Source: Candidatus Melainabacteria bacterium | GTDB lineage: Bacteria > Cyanobacteriota > Vampirovibrionia > Obscuribacterales > Obscuribacteraceae | NCBI GenBank assembly: GCA_003963305.1 | Contig: RXJR01000034.1 | Location: 1 to 64,000 of the forward strand | Direction: 5' to 3' | Length of the DNA: 64,000 nucleotides | Shown here: in pieces, positions 24,148 through 33,461 of the stretch | Layout of the letters: every line of letters begins with the position of its first letter | Position numbering within the stretch: the first letter of the stretch is position 1 | The notes under the pieces: generated by a model | Databases searched by the model: none | What the model was told of the DNA's origin: nothing | What the model saw: the letters and a program-made list of their open reading frames with translations, nothing else | Made by a program: the position numbers and the translations under genes

Positions 24148-26181
24148 CTATCGCACCCAGATCTTATTGCCACCACTGTAAGGAACGGTCAGCGGTCCAA
24201 ATCCGAATCTGTCGGTCATGCTGTCTTTCCAATCCAGTCGGTTGAATGATTGTTCGAGGGTTGGTGGCTTATCCATTACGAAGCCCCTGGTCTCGTACAT
24301 ACTCCATTCCCCACGTCGTGAATTGAGTTTGAGCTGCAGTTGTGGTTGAGCAAGCAAGTCTGGTTCAAAGTCTTTTTTGACCAGGATGAAGACGCGATGA
24401 TCTTTTGGATCCGCTGACGCTGGTCGATTGGTCGTCGATTCAGTGATCGGAACTTCGGTTCTTTTGTCGGCATCCTTTGCCGGGAGCAGCTGCGACAGGT
24501 GGTAGAAAAAGAACACGGGACCCTTGCGATAGTAGAGCAGAGACGGCATGAACTCTTTGTATTGGCATACTTCTGCATCTGTGTCTGCGACTGATTTCAC
24601 GAGCTCGTGCACGCTTGCATATGTTTTCTCGTACCAGTATTCAAACAGAACCGGAGTAAGAATCGCGAATCCGACACATGTGCTGGTCGCAAGTCCGAGA
24701 ACGGAGCGAGTAAAGTGTTTCTGCCGATAAGCAAGAAATTGACGCACCCAGCCGATAGCCAGAACCAACACTCCAAGCGGCGCGACGATGCGCATCCAAA
24801 CGTCGACATCTTTGACTACAAACGCAGCGATTACACTAGCGATGAAACTGATTACTCCGAGTCCCGCTAACATCGGGCTGACAAATTTTTGTGTCTTTGC
24901 GGTTGCAGAGTTTTCTGCAGCACTCATCGCGATAGACCGCTGATTATCGATTGCGCTGGTCGCGATAGAGGGCTGATTATTGATCGCGCTGGTCGCGATA
25001 GAGGGCGGATTCTCGATTGCGCTTGTCGCGGTAGACGGCGGATTCTCGATTGCGCTCGCTGTGTATGGCGACTTCGCCGCGCTTATCCATGAGTCGATGC
25101 TGAGAGAAATCATGATGACGAGCGGGCACCATATCGGCAAGATATAGCGATCGAATTGTGTTCTCGACAAACTGAAAAACACGACCGTTACCAGTACATA
25201 TGCTGCCGAGAAAATCATCACGCTGGAGCGATTTACACTCGTGGAGGCGCTGCAATCTGCCTCTGTATCCGACGCCTGCCCCTTGAACTTTTGCTTTACT
25301 GCAGTGAACGCGTCAGCCAGGGCAGCGGGCAAAAATAGTGACCAGGGAAATGCGCCGTAGACCAACGCCGGTAGGTAAGTCCACCAGTGCGGATGTTTGC
25401 CACTGTTCGTGTTTCCGGTAAAGCGTGAAAGATTCTCGTACAGCAAGAATACTTTCAGGAAGAGCCCGTGCGTTGCCTGGCTCACCGCGATGCACCAGGG
25501 CAAGAGCAGTGCAAAAAAGATCGCCAATCCGGGAGCGATGCGCAGTTGTTTCAGGCAATCAATGATTTCTTTCAGGCTTGATTTTTGCAAAATCAGATAG
25601 CCGACCAGTCCGCCTGCGAAGAGTACAATCGCCGCCGGACCTTTCGTTAAAACCGACAGTGCCAGCCCTGCCCAGATGAGCGGCCACCAGCGTTTTCTGT
25701 TGGTGAATAGAACCAGGATCATGGAGCAGAGCATGAATCCCATGAAGCTGCTAAAGAATGCATCAATTGATGAACGTCTGCATGTTGCCACCATTAGCGG
25801 GGACGATGCCAGTATTAATCCTGAGAGTAGCCCGGCTCTGGTGCTAGAAAGAGCCCGCGTCGTGAAGTAGCAGAAGAAGACGAGGAGCGTACAAAGCAGC
25901 GATGACCAGAGCCTTCCCGATAATTCGCTCACTCCGAATAGAGTGTAAGCCGAGTTGATCAACCAGAAAGTCATGATCGGTTTGGAAAAATAGATCTGGT
26001 AATTTAGCTGCGGAACAATCCATTCGTTGGCTTTCACCATCTCCCGACAGGCTGCTGGATAGTAGGATTCGCCGCCTTCGAGTATGCCGAAATTTCCGAG
26101 TCTAAAAAAGTAGAGAGCAACACAAACCGCTAGTAATAAGAGCGGTGCCTGCCAGTTTTTCTTTGAGCTACTTTTCCACAT
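24148..26181 (-). CDS. ArnT/PMT-like membrane glycosyltransferase (GT39/GT83 type)
   Basis: About 677 aa from ATG 26181, which overlaps the end of the upstream gene by 14 bp. The N-terminal part has the family features: after TM1 comes FRLGNFGILEGGESYYPAACREM (catalytic acidic loop region), then NYQIYFSKPIMTFWLINSAY, a KPP-like segment, and about 10-12 TM helices. A soluble C-terminal region follows residue 500. Such enzymes move sugars from polyprenyl-phosphate donors to lipid or protein on the outer face of the inner membrane. A loop of about 60 residues encoded by a 33-bp tandem repeat interrupts the TM region (SAIENPPSTAT and variants). The start at 26181 is chosen over 26211 because it avoids a longer overlap and fits a short basic N-terminus (MWKSSSKKNWQ). 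Confidence 0.85.
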   Translation of the reverse strand: MWKSSSKKNWQAPLLLLAVCVALYFFRLGNFGILEGGESYYPAACREMVKANEWIVPQLNYQIYFSKPIMTFWLINSAYTLFGVSELSGRLWSSLLCTLLVFFCYFTTRALSSTRAGLLSGLILASSPLMVATCRRSSIDAFFSSFMGFMLCSMILVLFTNRKRWWPLIWAGLALSVLTKGPAAIVLFAGGLVGYLILQKSSLKEIIDCLKQLRIAPGLAIFFALLLPWCIAVSQATHGLFLKVFLLYENLSRFTGNTNSGKHPHWWTYLPALVYGAFPWSLFLPAALADAFTAVKQKFKGQASDTEADCSASTSVNRSSVMIFSAAYVLVTVVFFSLSRTQFDRYILPIWCPLVIMISLSIDSWISAAKSPYTASAIENPPSTATSAIENPPSIATSAINNQPSIATSAIDNQRSIAMSAAENSATAKTQKFVSPMLAGLGVISFIASVIAAFVVKDVDVWMRIVAPLGVLVLAIGWVRQFLAYRQKHFTRSVLGLATSTCVGFAILTPVLFEYWYEKTYASVHELVKSVADTDAEVCQYKEFMPSLLYYRKGPVFFFYHLSQLLPAKDADKRTEVPITESTTNRPASADPKDHRVFILVKKDFEPDLLAQPQLQLKLNSRRGEWSMYETRGFVMDKPPTLEQSFNRLDWKDSMTDRFGFGPLTVPYSGGNKIWVR
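24928..25059 (-). repeat. four 33-bp in-frame tandem repeats
   Basis: Units 24928-24960, 24961-24993, 24994-25026 and 25027-25059 share CGCGATAGAGGGC...GATTGCGCTGGT-type sequence. They encode 11-residue repeats of the form TSAIENPPSIA inside a loop of the glycosyltransferase. Copy number should be free to vary without frameshift. Confidence 0.88.
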
Positions 26182-26650
26182 CGAATATGTTGTCGAGCAT
26201 GCGCGATGCACGCTTCACTTCCTCAAGTGTGTGTCCATGCAGGAAGCAATCGGGATTGCGGATTTCTCCGCATATGCATCCGTGTTCGCGCGCTTCGGCA
26301 GAACCGAAGGGCAAGTGATTCCATTTGCGGGCTTCCTCCGCATGCTTTATCAGTATCACAAGCTCGGGATTCTCTTGCTGCGCGGCTTTCTGAGCCCGGT
26401 CGCAAGTGTCATTGATCTTCGCTATATCGAGAGCTGCGGCGCATACACCGATTTTTGTGATTTCGTCTTCGCGAAACGAAAAGCGAATTCCTTGCATTCG
26501 GGTCTGCGGGTCGTTGTAATTCGGACCGAAGTTTAAAAATACCAGCACGCCGCCATTTGGGGATGCGCCTGTAACCAGCCCCAGCATGCCGTAGAGTTGA
26601 TGTTTCGGATCTGCCGTAATCTGAACAATGTCGCCGGGGCTGAATGTCAT
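26168..26650 (-). CDS. conserved hypothetical protein with KOW/SH3-like N-terminus
   Basis: A 160-aa protein. The N-terminal half (FSPGDIVQITADPKHQLYGM, then GGVLVFLNFG and RFSFREDEITKIG) has the small beta-barrel look of KOW/SH3-like domains. The C-terminal half is helical with a Cys/His cluster (EHGCICGEIRNPDCFLHGH) that could bind metal. No signal peptide. It shares its last 14 bases with the start of the glycosyltransferase gene, so the two are co-transcribed and perhaps translationally coupled. I do not recognise a named family. Confidence 0.65.
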   Translation of the reverse strand: MTFSPGDIVQITADPKHQLYGMLGLVTGASPNGGVLVFLNFGPNYNDPQTRMQGIRFSFREDEITKIGVCAAALDIAKINDTCDRAQKAAQQENPELVILIKHAEEARKWNHLPFGSAEAREHGCICGEIRNPDCFLHGHTLEEVKRASRMLDNIFDVEK

Positions 26651-26675
26651 TTGATTCGTCAGCTCGCAGAGTTTG

Positions 26676-27548
26676 CTATCTAATTACTGATTCATCAGCT
26701 CGCAAAGTTTGCATCACTGATATTGTAACTGGTGCTTGCACTTGCACTGGGACAGGCACGGGCACGGGCAATGGAACTGGGACAGCTCCAGTCGGCGATA
26801 CATTGTCTTCCAGCGTGAAGCGTGAATTCACATTGCTCGCCAAGCGCAGACTCTCCAGCATTTTGATTACCATGTAGCTGAAGTCGATCTCAAACCATCT
26901 GAATCCGGAGCGGGCGCAGCCAGGAAACGCGTGATGGTTGTTGTGCCAATTGTCGCCCATTGTGGGAATCAATAGCCACCAGACGTTGACGCTGTCATCG
27001 CCTTCTTCGTAATTTTTGTAACCCAGATTTCGCTTGTGACAAACGACGTTGAGCAGAAAAGGAACTTGCTGGCAGACTAATCCAGCCAGAACACTGGCGA
27101 GCGCAATCTTCCAGCCGAAAAACAACCACAGCACCAATCTAGACCCGAATCCGATTGCGGAATTAGTCAGATGGCTCCGATGCCAGTTGTTGCAGCGCTC
27201 CAGAAAACTGTAAACGGGATCGTTGATCAAATCGGGCGCTTGGAGCTGAGGATTGATGTGCTCCGGATACTTTTTGTGGAAAATCCAACCTGCATAAGCT
27301 TGATAGTCGCCGAATCGAGGACTGTGCGGATCGAGCGGCGTGTCGACATATCGGTGATGCGCACGGTGGACAGTTGCCCACCAAATCGGGGAACTCTCGA
27401 ACGCGAGATAGCCGCCCAGTACGAAGAAATACTCAACTAACTTGGGGCACTTGAACGTGCGATGCGCTAACAATCGGTGATAGCCGACCGTAGTTCCTAA
27501 AATGTGCCAGACGTAAAAAATACAAAACCAGAGAACAAATTCAGCCAT
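26676..27548 (-). CDS. acyl-CoA/acyl-lipid delta-9-type fatty acid desaturase
   Basis: A 290-aa integral membrane di-iron desaturase. The three histidine boxes are HRLLAHRTF (HxxxxH), HRAHHRYVD (HxxHH) and HNNHHAFPG (HxxHH), with WWLLIPTMGDNWHN before the third, as in the stearoyl-CoA/acyl-lipid desaturase group. It inserts a cis double bond into saturated acyl chains at the membrane. I choose ATG 27548 (MAEFVLWFCIFYVW) after GAGGGTGT rather than the upstream 27581 start. The C-terminal tail is a low-complexity Pro-Val run (PVPLPVPVPVPVQVQ) encoded by simple GGGCAC-type repeats, which is unusual for the family and probably dispensable. Confidence 0.93.
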   Translation of the reverse strand: MAEFVLWFCIFYVWHILGTTVGYHRLLAHRTFKCPKLVEYFFVLGGYLAFESSPIWWATVHRAHHRYVDTPLDPHSPRFGDYQAYAGWIFHKKYPEHINPQLQAPDLINDPVYSFLERCNNWHRSHLTNSAIGFGSRLVLWLFFGWKIALASVLAGLVCQQVPFLLNVVCHKRNLGYKNYEEGDDSVNVWWLLIPTMGDNWHNNHHAFPGCARSGFRWFEIDFSYMVIKMLESLRLASNVNSRFTLEDNVSPTGAVPVPLPVPVPVPVQVQAPVTISVMQTLRADESVIR

Positions 27549-27948
27549 ACACCCTCGTAAAGGGATAAGGCTTATGTGCAACGCACATTGAAAGCAGGAT
27601 TATCCCAACAAAAAGCCTGCATCTCCGTTGATTGTACCTTATCTGGCGCTCATTCAAACATTGCAGTGGGCATTTCTCGTTTTTATCCACTCTGCTTGGT
27701 TATCGCTCTTTGCATTGAGTAACATACGCCAAATATGGCGCTTTTTCGGACTCTGCCGAAGCAACCCGCTGTATCCAAAAATCCGCAATTTTTGCAACAT
27801 TTCAGGCACCGAAACAGCGTCGATTTATGTGCATAATTTTTCGTTCGTTTGCTCATATCTACACCATTTTTACACTTTCAACCGCTACGCTGGTATCAAG
27901 ATCACAAGCTTTCGTTGTCACTGCTCGATCTCTGGTTTTGGGTGTCCC

Positions 27949-29097
27949 ATGTCTCAGCTTCGGCGCGTAGAAGTTTCTGCGTTTTTGTCTTTCATATTTT
28001 TCTTTTGCAGCGCCGCTGCTTTTGCAGATCCTGAATCAGTCAACGTCCAAGAGGCAGTTCCCGTGCCGTTGGCGACAGACGTATCGGTTAGTGCATTCAG
28101 TAATGCAACAGTCGGTCCTAGTACATTGAGTTCTGGTGCATTCAGTAATGCAACAGTCAATCCTAATGCATTGAGTCCTGGTGCGTTTAGTCCAAATCCA
28201 TTTAGAGAATCAGCTCCTGCTGAGAATGATGCTCCAGCGAAATCGAAAATTTCGGCACTGAAGTCGGTGGGTAATAAAAGCAAAAGCCTGGCGAACTTTG
28301 TTCTTGATTTGCGCGGATTCGATTGGTCCAAGGAAGGCGCAGATGTCTTGACCGACACCGAATTAAATCCGAAAAATGAACTTGCGCGAGAGTACATTCT
28401 TCGTAAACAGTGTGATGAGCGCGAGGTGAAAAAGAGCGCTTTGCTTTTGCAATTTGCGCTTTATGCCGATCGCGATTTGAATCGAACTCTTGCGACTTTA
28501 CACGAGCTTGAGCGAGTGGTTGGAAAGGAAGAAGCCAGGCGTTTGGCCGATGAAATCATGCAGCTGAAACCACAATATGTAGAAGTTTCTGATCCTCGTT
28601 TGCTTTTAGATTTCGAGCAGAAAGCTGGTTTATTGACGAAGATTCTCGAGTGCTCCGCCAAGCAAGATCCTGTGCTGTGCAAGCTTTCAGCTCGCATGGG
28701 CAAATACAATCACCGCAGCAAGGCAATGCGCACGACGGCTAAGGTCGTTTATTCATCTCTCGGGATAGCCAGCTTCACACCAACCCTGGTGGCGCCAATT
28801 GCCGAGGCGGCGCTGTTGTCCTTCATGATGGCGACCGGCGGACCTGAACAGGACAAGCTTCTGAAAGAAATCTATATTCAGAAAGCAATGGAGAGTCGCT
28901 GTCGCTTGTTGAACGAGCAGGCGCATCTGGTGATGGAAGGAATTGATCTGGCCCGGTCAACCCAGAACCGACGATTGCTTGTCTGCACGCAGTATTTGCT
29001 GCAACAAATGACTCACGACGATGGGCTCGTAACAGCAGTATTTCCGCAGTCTGCTACCTATTGCGTATCGAGTACGGTTATAGAAAAGACTCCGTAG
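27949..29097 (+). CDS. secreted helical hypothetical protein
   Basis: A 382-aa protein from ATG 27949 with a clear signal peptide (SQLRRVEVSAFLSFIFFFC then AAAFA|D). The frame is open to 27628 but the added 107 residues look untranslated. Mature residues 25-75 are low complexity with an internal repeat (AFSNATVGPSTLSSG, AFSNATVNPNALSPG, AFSPNPF). The rest is mostly helical, with a conserved-looking ALYADRDLNRTLATLHELE and one possible membrane helix near LVAPIAEAALLSFMMATGG. I recognise no family. It is likely periplasmic or membrane associated. It is convergent with the DUF2357 gene, with only 5 bp between stops. Confidence 0.6.
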   Translation: MSQLRRVEVSAFLSFIFFFCSAAAFADPESVNVQEAVPVPLATDVSVSAFSNATVGPSTLSSGAFSNATVNPNALSPGAFSPNPFRESAPAENDAPAKSKISALKSVGNKSKSLANFVLDLRGFDWSKEGADVLTDTELNPKNELAREYILRKQCDEREVKKSALLLQFALYADRDLNRTLATLHELERVVGKEEARRLADEIMQLKPQYVEVSDPRLLLDFEQKAGLLTKILECSAKQDPVLCKLSARMGKYNHRSKAMRTTAKVVYSSLGIASFTPTLVAPIAEAALLSFMMATGGPEQDKLLKEIYIQKAMESRCRLLNEQAHLVMEGIDLARSTQNRRLLVCTQYLLQQMTHDDGLVTAVFPQSATYCVSSTVIEKTP

Positions 29098-29102
29098 TTT
29101 GC

Positions 29103-30665
29103 CTAACTCAAAAATCGCTTGAGCACAGTGCAGATCGCATTGTGCACAGCATCGCCATAAGCCGGATGCGCAGACAACGCTTCAACGCCGGGAGCAATTT
29201 GCATATTTTGACCCGGATAAAGAAGCGCCGCATATTGAATCTGTTGCTCGTTACCTGGCTGTTTTAGCGACTCTACAGAAAGCAGAAATTCGTCGACATC
29301 TTCTTTCAACGGTTCAACAGAGCTCTTCAAGGCGACCTTGTATTTCGAATCAAAGACAAGAATTATCAGAGGTTTGCCCGGTGCTTCGATTGCCACTGCC
29401 AGCGCAATCGGCGCCTCGATCTGCGCACTGTTTTCATTTTTGTGGATTGGTCGCCACGGAATCAGATTGACGACCGTTCCAGTGGTCTGATTGACCAACT
29501 GCACTGCCGCCTGTCCGTCGTTCGTTACGTGAATGAAAGCGCCTTTCCTGTACGATTTCACCCAGTGGTGGCTGACGCACTGAAATCCCAATTCTGCGCA
29601 GGTTTGAAGTAATGCGTTGAAGACTCGCAAATTCACCCAACGCTGATAAAGGAACGGAAGCTTATTTAGTGGTGCCGTGAGCGCTTGCTCTTCCAATGTG
29701 ATCGATGACTGCTGGTTGAGCGCCAGATAACCCTCAAAAACGGTACGATAGGCAGGGTTTTTTAAAAGCACCATTGTTACGCGATCGGCAGAGCCGATGG
29801 ACCTTTTCACTTTGCTGAGGAAAGTCGCTCGCATGCAAGCCAGACGAAATTCACTGCTCAGCATTTCGATCTCGTTTGCCATCGCAGGCGGTGCCGCTTC
29901 TCTTCGCACTTTGTCTTGCAAGCGAGACAATTGACTGCGCAGCGCCTGAACATATGTTTTTACAAGTTGATTCTCGTATGTTTCGAAAGACTCTTTGAAT
30001 GTCGTGTCGAACATCTGATAGAGCTTGTCCAACTCAACCATATTCCCGGGCATGGAAATTGCCTGGGGCAGCCGCGACATTTCTGGACGTCGCATCTTAT
30101 CCGTCGGGCGCACTTCCAATTGTGGTAGCAGAATCTGGTTGCATTCACGCTCTATCAGCGGAAGCACTTGCAGCAAGCCTAGCTTGTCCTGCGTGCCTCG
30201 AATAGCACTTTGTAATCTAAACCATTCTTCTTCGATAGACGATCTCTGCTGTTCTGACGGAACAATGCCCAGTTGCGCGCCGCAATATTGCAGATTCATC
30301 GCGATAGAATTGGGCAACATGACCGTCAAGTCATTGATCATGGCGGTGAAGTCAGTTTCGCTGAAAAATTCCGGAATTACTGCGACCGTCTGGTTTTCGC
30401 GAATGTCTCCGCAGAAAAGCGACAGCGCATAATATCCAGGAGGGCTCGCCGGCCAGATGGAGTAAGCATACATGCCCGCTGAGTCAGTCAGCACCGGCAG
30501 TGATACCGTGCCCGACAAAAGCGCGATTTCGGAGAAGAGCTCTTGCGGAACATCGATAAAAATTTGGCACTGCCGTCCCTCGATCGGACAAGCGATTCTT
30601 GTTCCTGATTCGTCGTAAAAGTTAAGTCTAGAAGAAAGAGACGATACCATTGGTATGGAAACCAT
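29103..30665 (-). CDS. DUF2357-type nuclease, McrC-like partner
   Basis: A 520-aa protein, second gene of a two-gene unit with a McrB-like ATPase (38-bp overlap; ATG 30650 would shorten it). The C-terminal part carries LIILVFDSKYKVAL (Asp439-x-Lys441 of a PD-(D/E)XK core), then LKEDVDEFLL and YAALLYPGQ, the order seen in DUF2357/McrC nucleases. The middle is helical (RLQDKVRREAAPP) and the N-terminus beta rich (LPVLTDSAGMYAYSIWP). By analogy the ATPase translocates on or senses DNA and this subunit cuts it. No signal peptide. What modification or structure it recognises cannot be read from the sequence. Confidence 0.75.
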   Translation of the reverse strand: MVSIPMVSSLSSRLNFYDESGTRIACPIEGRQCQIFIDVPQELFSEIALLSGTVSLPVLTDSAGMYAYSIWPASPPGYYALSLFCGDIRENQTVAVIPEFFSETDFTAMINDLTVMLPNSIAMNLQYCGAQLGIVPSEQQRSSIEEEWFRLQSAIRGTQDKLGLLQVLPLIERECNQILLPQLEVRPTDKMRRPEMSRLPQAISMPGNMVELDKLYQMFDTTFKESFETYENQLVKTYVQALRSQLSRLQDKVRREAAPPAMANEIEMLSSEFRLACMRATFLSKVKRSIGSADRVTMVLLKNPAYRTVFEGYLALNQQSSITLEEQALTAPLNKLPFLYQRWVNLRVFNALLQTCAELGFQCVSHHWVKSYRKGAFIHVTNDGQAAVQLVNQTTGTVVNLIPWRPIHKNENSAQIEAPIALAVAIEAPGKPLIILVFDSKYKVALKSSVEPLKEDVDEFLLSVESLKQPGNEQQIQYAALLYPGQNMQIAPGVEALSAHPAYGDAVHNAICTVLKRFLS

Positions 30666-31572
30666 AGCTGAGGTGCTGAATCTTGTAATTGCTCTTCGGG
30701 AACCGGTTTGCGGTTATCTCATTGAGCCTTTGCAGCATGACACCAAATCTGATATCAGTACCTCTCACTCGCGGCAATATCTTTTGAATGATTTGATCGT
30801 CGAACGCCATTTCCCACGGTACACCAATTACGGAAGCTTCAGCGATGTACTTGTTGATTTCGTCGACGATACGGATGGAGAACGGCATTACTTCCGCGAC
30901 TGCGTCCCATATTGCCATGAGCACATCGCGAATTTCCGGCACGATGATACGCGAGGCGATTTCATCTCTGTTGTGGGTTACTTCGATAACCTGAGCGCGG
31001 TCATAAATCTTGTCTGCGAATCCCTGTGTCGTTTCGTCGACGTTGACTGTGCCTATGAAGTAAAGATTTGGCGGCAAGTCGACCACGTCCTGCCCCGACA
31101 TCGTCACCTGCGCTTTTCCAGCTGCGGTCAAAACTTCCATTCCAGACAAAAATTTGGCGAAATAGTACTCGACGCGGGCTAAGTTCATCTCGTCAAGAAC
31201 CAGGTGGAACGGCTCGGGCTGCTTCCCGACGCTGATGGCGTTTTTGTATGCGCGCGACGCCTGTCTGAGGAATTGGCTGAAGTCTGTATCGTAGTACTGT
31301 TTGCTGAGCGGGTTGTAGTATCCGAGCAAGTCTTCGTTGGTCGTCCAGTTGGGCGCGACCGGCACCAGGCAGTACTCCGCCTTGACAGCGTCGGCGTACA
31401 TGCGCGTCAACAGCGTTTTACCGCTACCGCTGACGCCCGACAGGATTACAAACCTTCTTGTCTTCAATGAGAGATGGTAGCGGCGCAAGAGGTCTGGGCT
31501 GTAAACGGCGCCGGTTAAATCGATGAATTGGCGAATCCAATCGAAAGTCGGTTCTGCGTAGGACATTGACAC
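30628..31572 (-). CDS. McrB-like AAA (AAA_5) ATPase
   Basis: A 314-aa MoxR/McrB-clade ATPase. Walker A is GVSGSGKT (46-53). The McrB signature LVLDEMNLARVEYYFAKFL (124-142) contains Walker B. Sensor 1 is IGTVNVDETTQGFADKIYDRA, the McrB-type NxD segment. McrB uses GTP whereas many relatives use ATP; the nucleotide cannot be determined here. It lacks the long N-terminal DNA-binding domain of E. coli McrB, so target recognition may lie in the partner. GTG 31572 has GGGAG six bases upstream; ATG 31566 is an alternative. It overlaps the downstream DUF2357 gene, forming a two-gene type IV restriction-like module. Confidence 0.85.
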   Translation of the reverse strand: MSMSYAEPTFDWIRQFIDLTGAVYSPDLLRRYHLSLKTRRFVILSGVSGSGKTLLTRMYADAVKAEYCLVPVAPNWTTNEDLLGYYNPLSKQYYDTDFSQFLRQASRAYKNAISVGKQPEPFHLVLDEMNLARVEYYFAKFLSGMEVLTAAGKAQVTMSGQDVVDLPPNLYFIGTVNVDETTQGFADKIYDRAQVIEVTHNRDEIASRIIVPEIRDVLMAIWDAVAEVMPFSIRIVDEINKYIAEASVIGVPWEMAFDDQIIQKILPRVRGTDIRFGVMLQRLNEITANRFPKSNYKIQHLSYGFHTNGIVSFF

Positions 31573-31748
31573 TGTGATCTCCCTGCACTTTGGTGCCTGA
31601 ACGCACTTGGCTCCATAGGGACTTCAGAATAGCACAGCTTTGGACGCTCGCTACAGGGTGTAGTCTTGGGCGGCAAGACTTTTGAGAGTTGAAAACAGGG
31701 GGAAGTCAATATGGAGTCGTGCTCTGTACCAGAGTCGGATGAGCAGCC

Positions 31749-32942
31749 CTACATTTTTCGCAAATATTCGCAGAACCTATCTATTTCACTTTCATCATTG
31801 TAGTAGTGAATAGAAGCTCGCGCGATAGGCTGAAGATTTCTTTCTTCCATGTCCAGTCGGGTTCCATAAACTGACGATGAGGAGATATTGATTCGTGCTG
31901 CGTAAAATTTTTCGACAAGGTCTTTTGTCGGTATTCGCTCAGACATAAACGTGACGATACCGCATTTTGTTTCGCCTATGTCGGTAAGCGTCACACCATC
32001 TACAGTGGCAAGCTGCTCTCTCAATTGTGCGGCGAGGGCAAAAATACGCTTCGCAATATTCGGCATTCCCAGTTCAATCGCGTAGTCGATAGCTGCCTTT
32101 AGACCCAGCTTCCCTGCATAGTTTTGCTCCCAGTTCTCGAATCGACGAGCATCGTCGCGAACTGTATAACTATTTCTCGCCGCCCATTCTGCCGCATGAA
32201 GATCCAGGAAGATGGGCTCTATCTCTGCCAAACGTTCCTTTCGCACGTAGAGAAAACCTGTTCCTCTTGGACCGCGCAGATACTTTCGCCCGGTGGCTGA
32301 GAGAAAATCACAACCAATCTCTTCTACGTCGATAACCATTTGACCAACAGATTGGCATGCGTCAAGAAGAAACAGTATGCCGTGCTTTCTGGCTATCTTT
32401 CCGACCGCTTCAGCGGGATTTACTAACCCCCCGTTTGTCGGAACGTGAGTCAGAGCAATCAGACGAACCCTTTCATCTATCAATGATTCGAGGGCTGATA
32501 CATCGATTTGCCCGAATTTGTCGTTGGGTACGACAACGATTTCGACGTTTCTCTTCCGTGCTGTCTGGAGAAGCGCAATGTAGTTGCTACCGTATTCAGC
32601 AGCACTAGTAAGAATTTTATCGCCCGGTTGAAATTGAAGCGAATAGAAGGCGAGATCCCATGCACGAGTGGCACTCTCAGCAAATGCAATCTCTTCAGGC
32701 GAACAATTCAGCAGCCGTGCGACAGATGAATAAAACCCTTCGATCTCATCATGTTTGGCGTGCTCAGCCTCGTAACCACCAATCTCAGCTTCCAGTGCCA
32801 GGTAGTTAGTAACTGTTTCCAACACAGGCTTCGTAATTAGCGCGGAACCTGCATTATTGAAGTGAATGCGGTTTTTCGTTCCGGGCGTGTCTCGTCGCAG
32901 AGCCTCGACGTCCAGTGGGTTTGTTACTTGATTATTGCCCAT
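31749..32942 (-). CDS. class V aminotransferase-fold PLP enzyme
   Basis: A 397-aa PLP enzyme of the cysteine desulfurase/selenocysteine lyase-like group. Marks are RIHFNNAGSALITKPV (25-40), FAESATRAWDLAFYSLQF, THVPTNGGLVNPAE, LLDACQSVGQM (PLP-binding Asp and Gln-like region), and the Schiff-base Lys in LSATGRKYLRGPRGTGFLYV. The SxxRKxLRGPRG pattern is that of isopenicillin N epimerase-like and ergothioneine/sulfur-lyase-like enzymes. No typical catalytic Cys loop is evident, so classical IscS/SufS activity is doubtful. Substrate is unknown. It is the last chromosomal gene before the tRNA-Lys-derived att site. Confidence 0.85.
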   Translation of the reverse strand: MGNNQVTNPLDVEALRRDTPGTKNRIHFNNAGSALITKPVLETVTNYLALEAEIGGYEAEHAKHDEIEGFYSSVARLLNCSPEEIAFAESATRAWDLAFYSLQFQPGDKILTSAAEYGSNYIALLQTARKRNVEIVVVPNDKFGQIDVSALESLIDERVRLIALTHVPTNGGLVNPAEAVGKIARKHGILFLLDACQSVGQMVIDVEEIGCDFLSATGRKYLRGPRGTGFLYVRKERLAEIEPIFLDLHAAEWAARNSYTVRDDARRFENWEQNYAGKLGLKAAIDYAIELGMPNIAKRIFALAAQLREQLATVDGVTLTDIGETKCGIVTFMSERIPTKDLVEKFYAARINISSSSVYGTRLDMEERNLQPIARASIHYYNDESEIDRFCEYLRKM

Positions 32943-33197
32943 AGATTCTTTTGGAACTCCCGCTTAACAACGAGGAACAGCGCCACCGTCAATGGTGACA
33001 TAATCCGCCAAATGACGCGATAACTTTAGCCGCTGTGCTCAAATTTCTTTGCTTCAGGCACAGTCGAAATACTCACCGTGGTCACCGCCTAGACTTGCCC
33101 CAGGTGAGTACACTGTTAGTACAAATTCCTAATGCCCGCCCCAATAAAATCGGGACTTTATGACGTTAAAGTCTAACAGGCATTGTGTTTTAAACTT

Positions 33198-33239
33198 TGG
33201 GCCATGGTGGACTCGAACCACCAACCAATTGCTTAAGAG
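33198..33239 (-). other. tRNA-Lys(CUU) 3'-end fragment, probable att site
   Basis: On the minus strand, CTCTTAAGCAATTGG then GGTGG-TTCGAGT-CCACC then ATGGCCCA is the 3' part of a tRNA-Lys, from anticodon loop CTCTTAA (anticodon CTT) through the T arm to the acceptor 3' strand and discriminator. The 5' half is absent on the other side. An integrase gene starts 220 bp away. This is the expected footprint of an element integrated into tRNA-Lys; the intact gene should be at the other end, outside this window. Confidence 0.75.
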
Positions 33240-33461
33240 TTTCGTGCTTTATTAAATCGCTTGGGTTTCAGAGTTTTTGTATGGTATCGCAATCTGTCGT
33301 AAATTCTCGCATTAAATCGGCGAGCTATTGATTCTGTGGCGCATAGCGGGTAATTTGGTGATTGTAAAGTGTCGCAATGGTTTTTAGTGGGTTTTAGAAC
33401 TGCTGCTTACTTTTTGCTTACTTTTTAAAAGCCCCTACCCCAAAAATAAAGAGGTCGCGAT
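33240..33461 (+). other. integrase upstream region
   Basis: 222 bp between the att-like sequence and the integrase start. It contains the direct repeat CTTACTTTTT twice (33409-33427), possible arm-type integrase sites. No gene is visible. Confidence 0.35.

Noticed and set aside
27628..27948. Upstream extension of the secreted 382-aa protein
   Set aside because: The extension would bury a good signal peptide at ATG 27949 behind 107 residues with non-native composition.
31749..32942. Selenocysteine lyase linked to the candidate selenoprotein
   Set aside because: The class V aminotransferase is over 10 kb away, lacks an evident desulfurase-type Cys and fits several other subfamilies, so it cannot be used as support for selenium metabolism.
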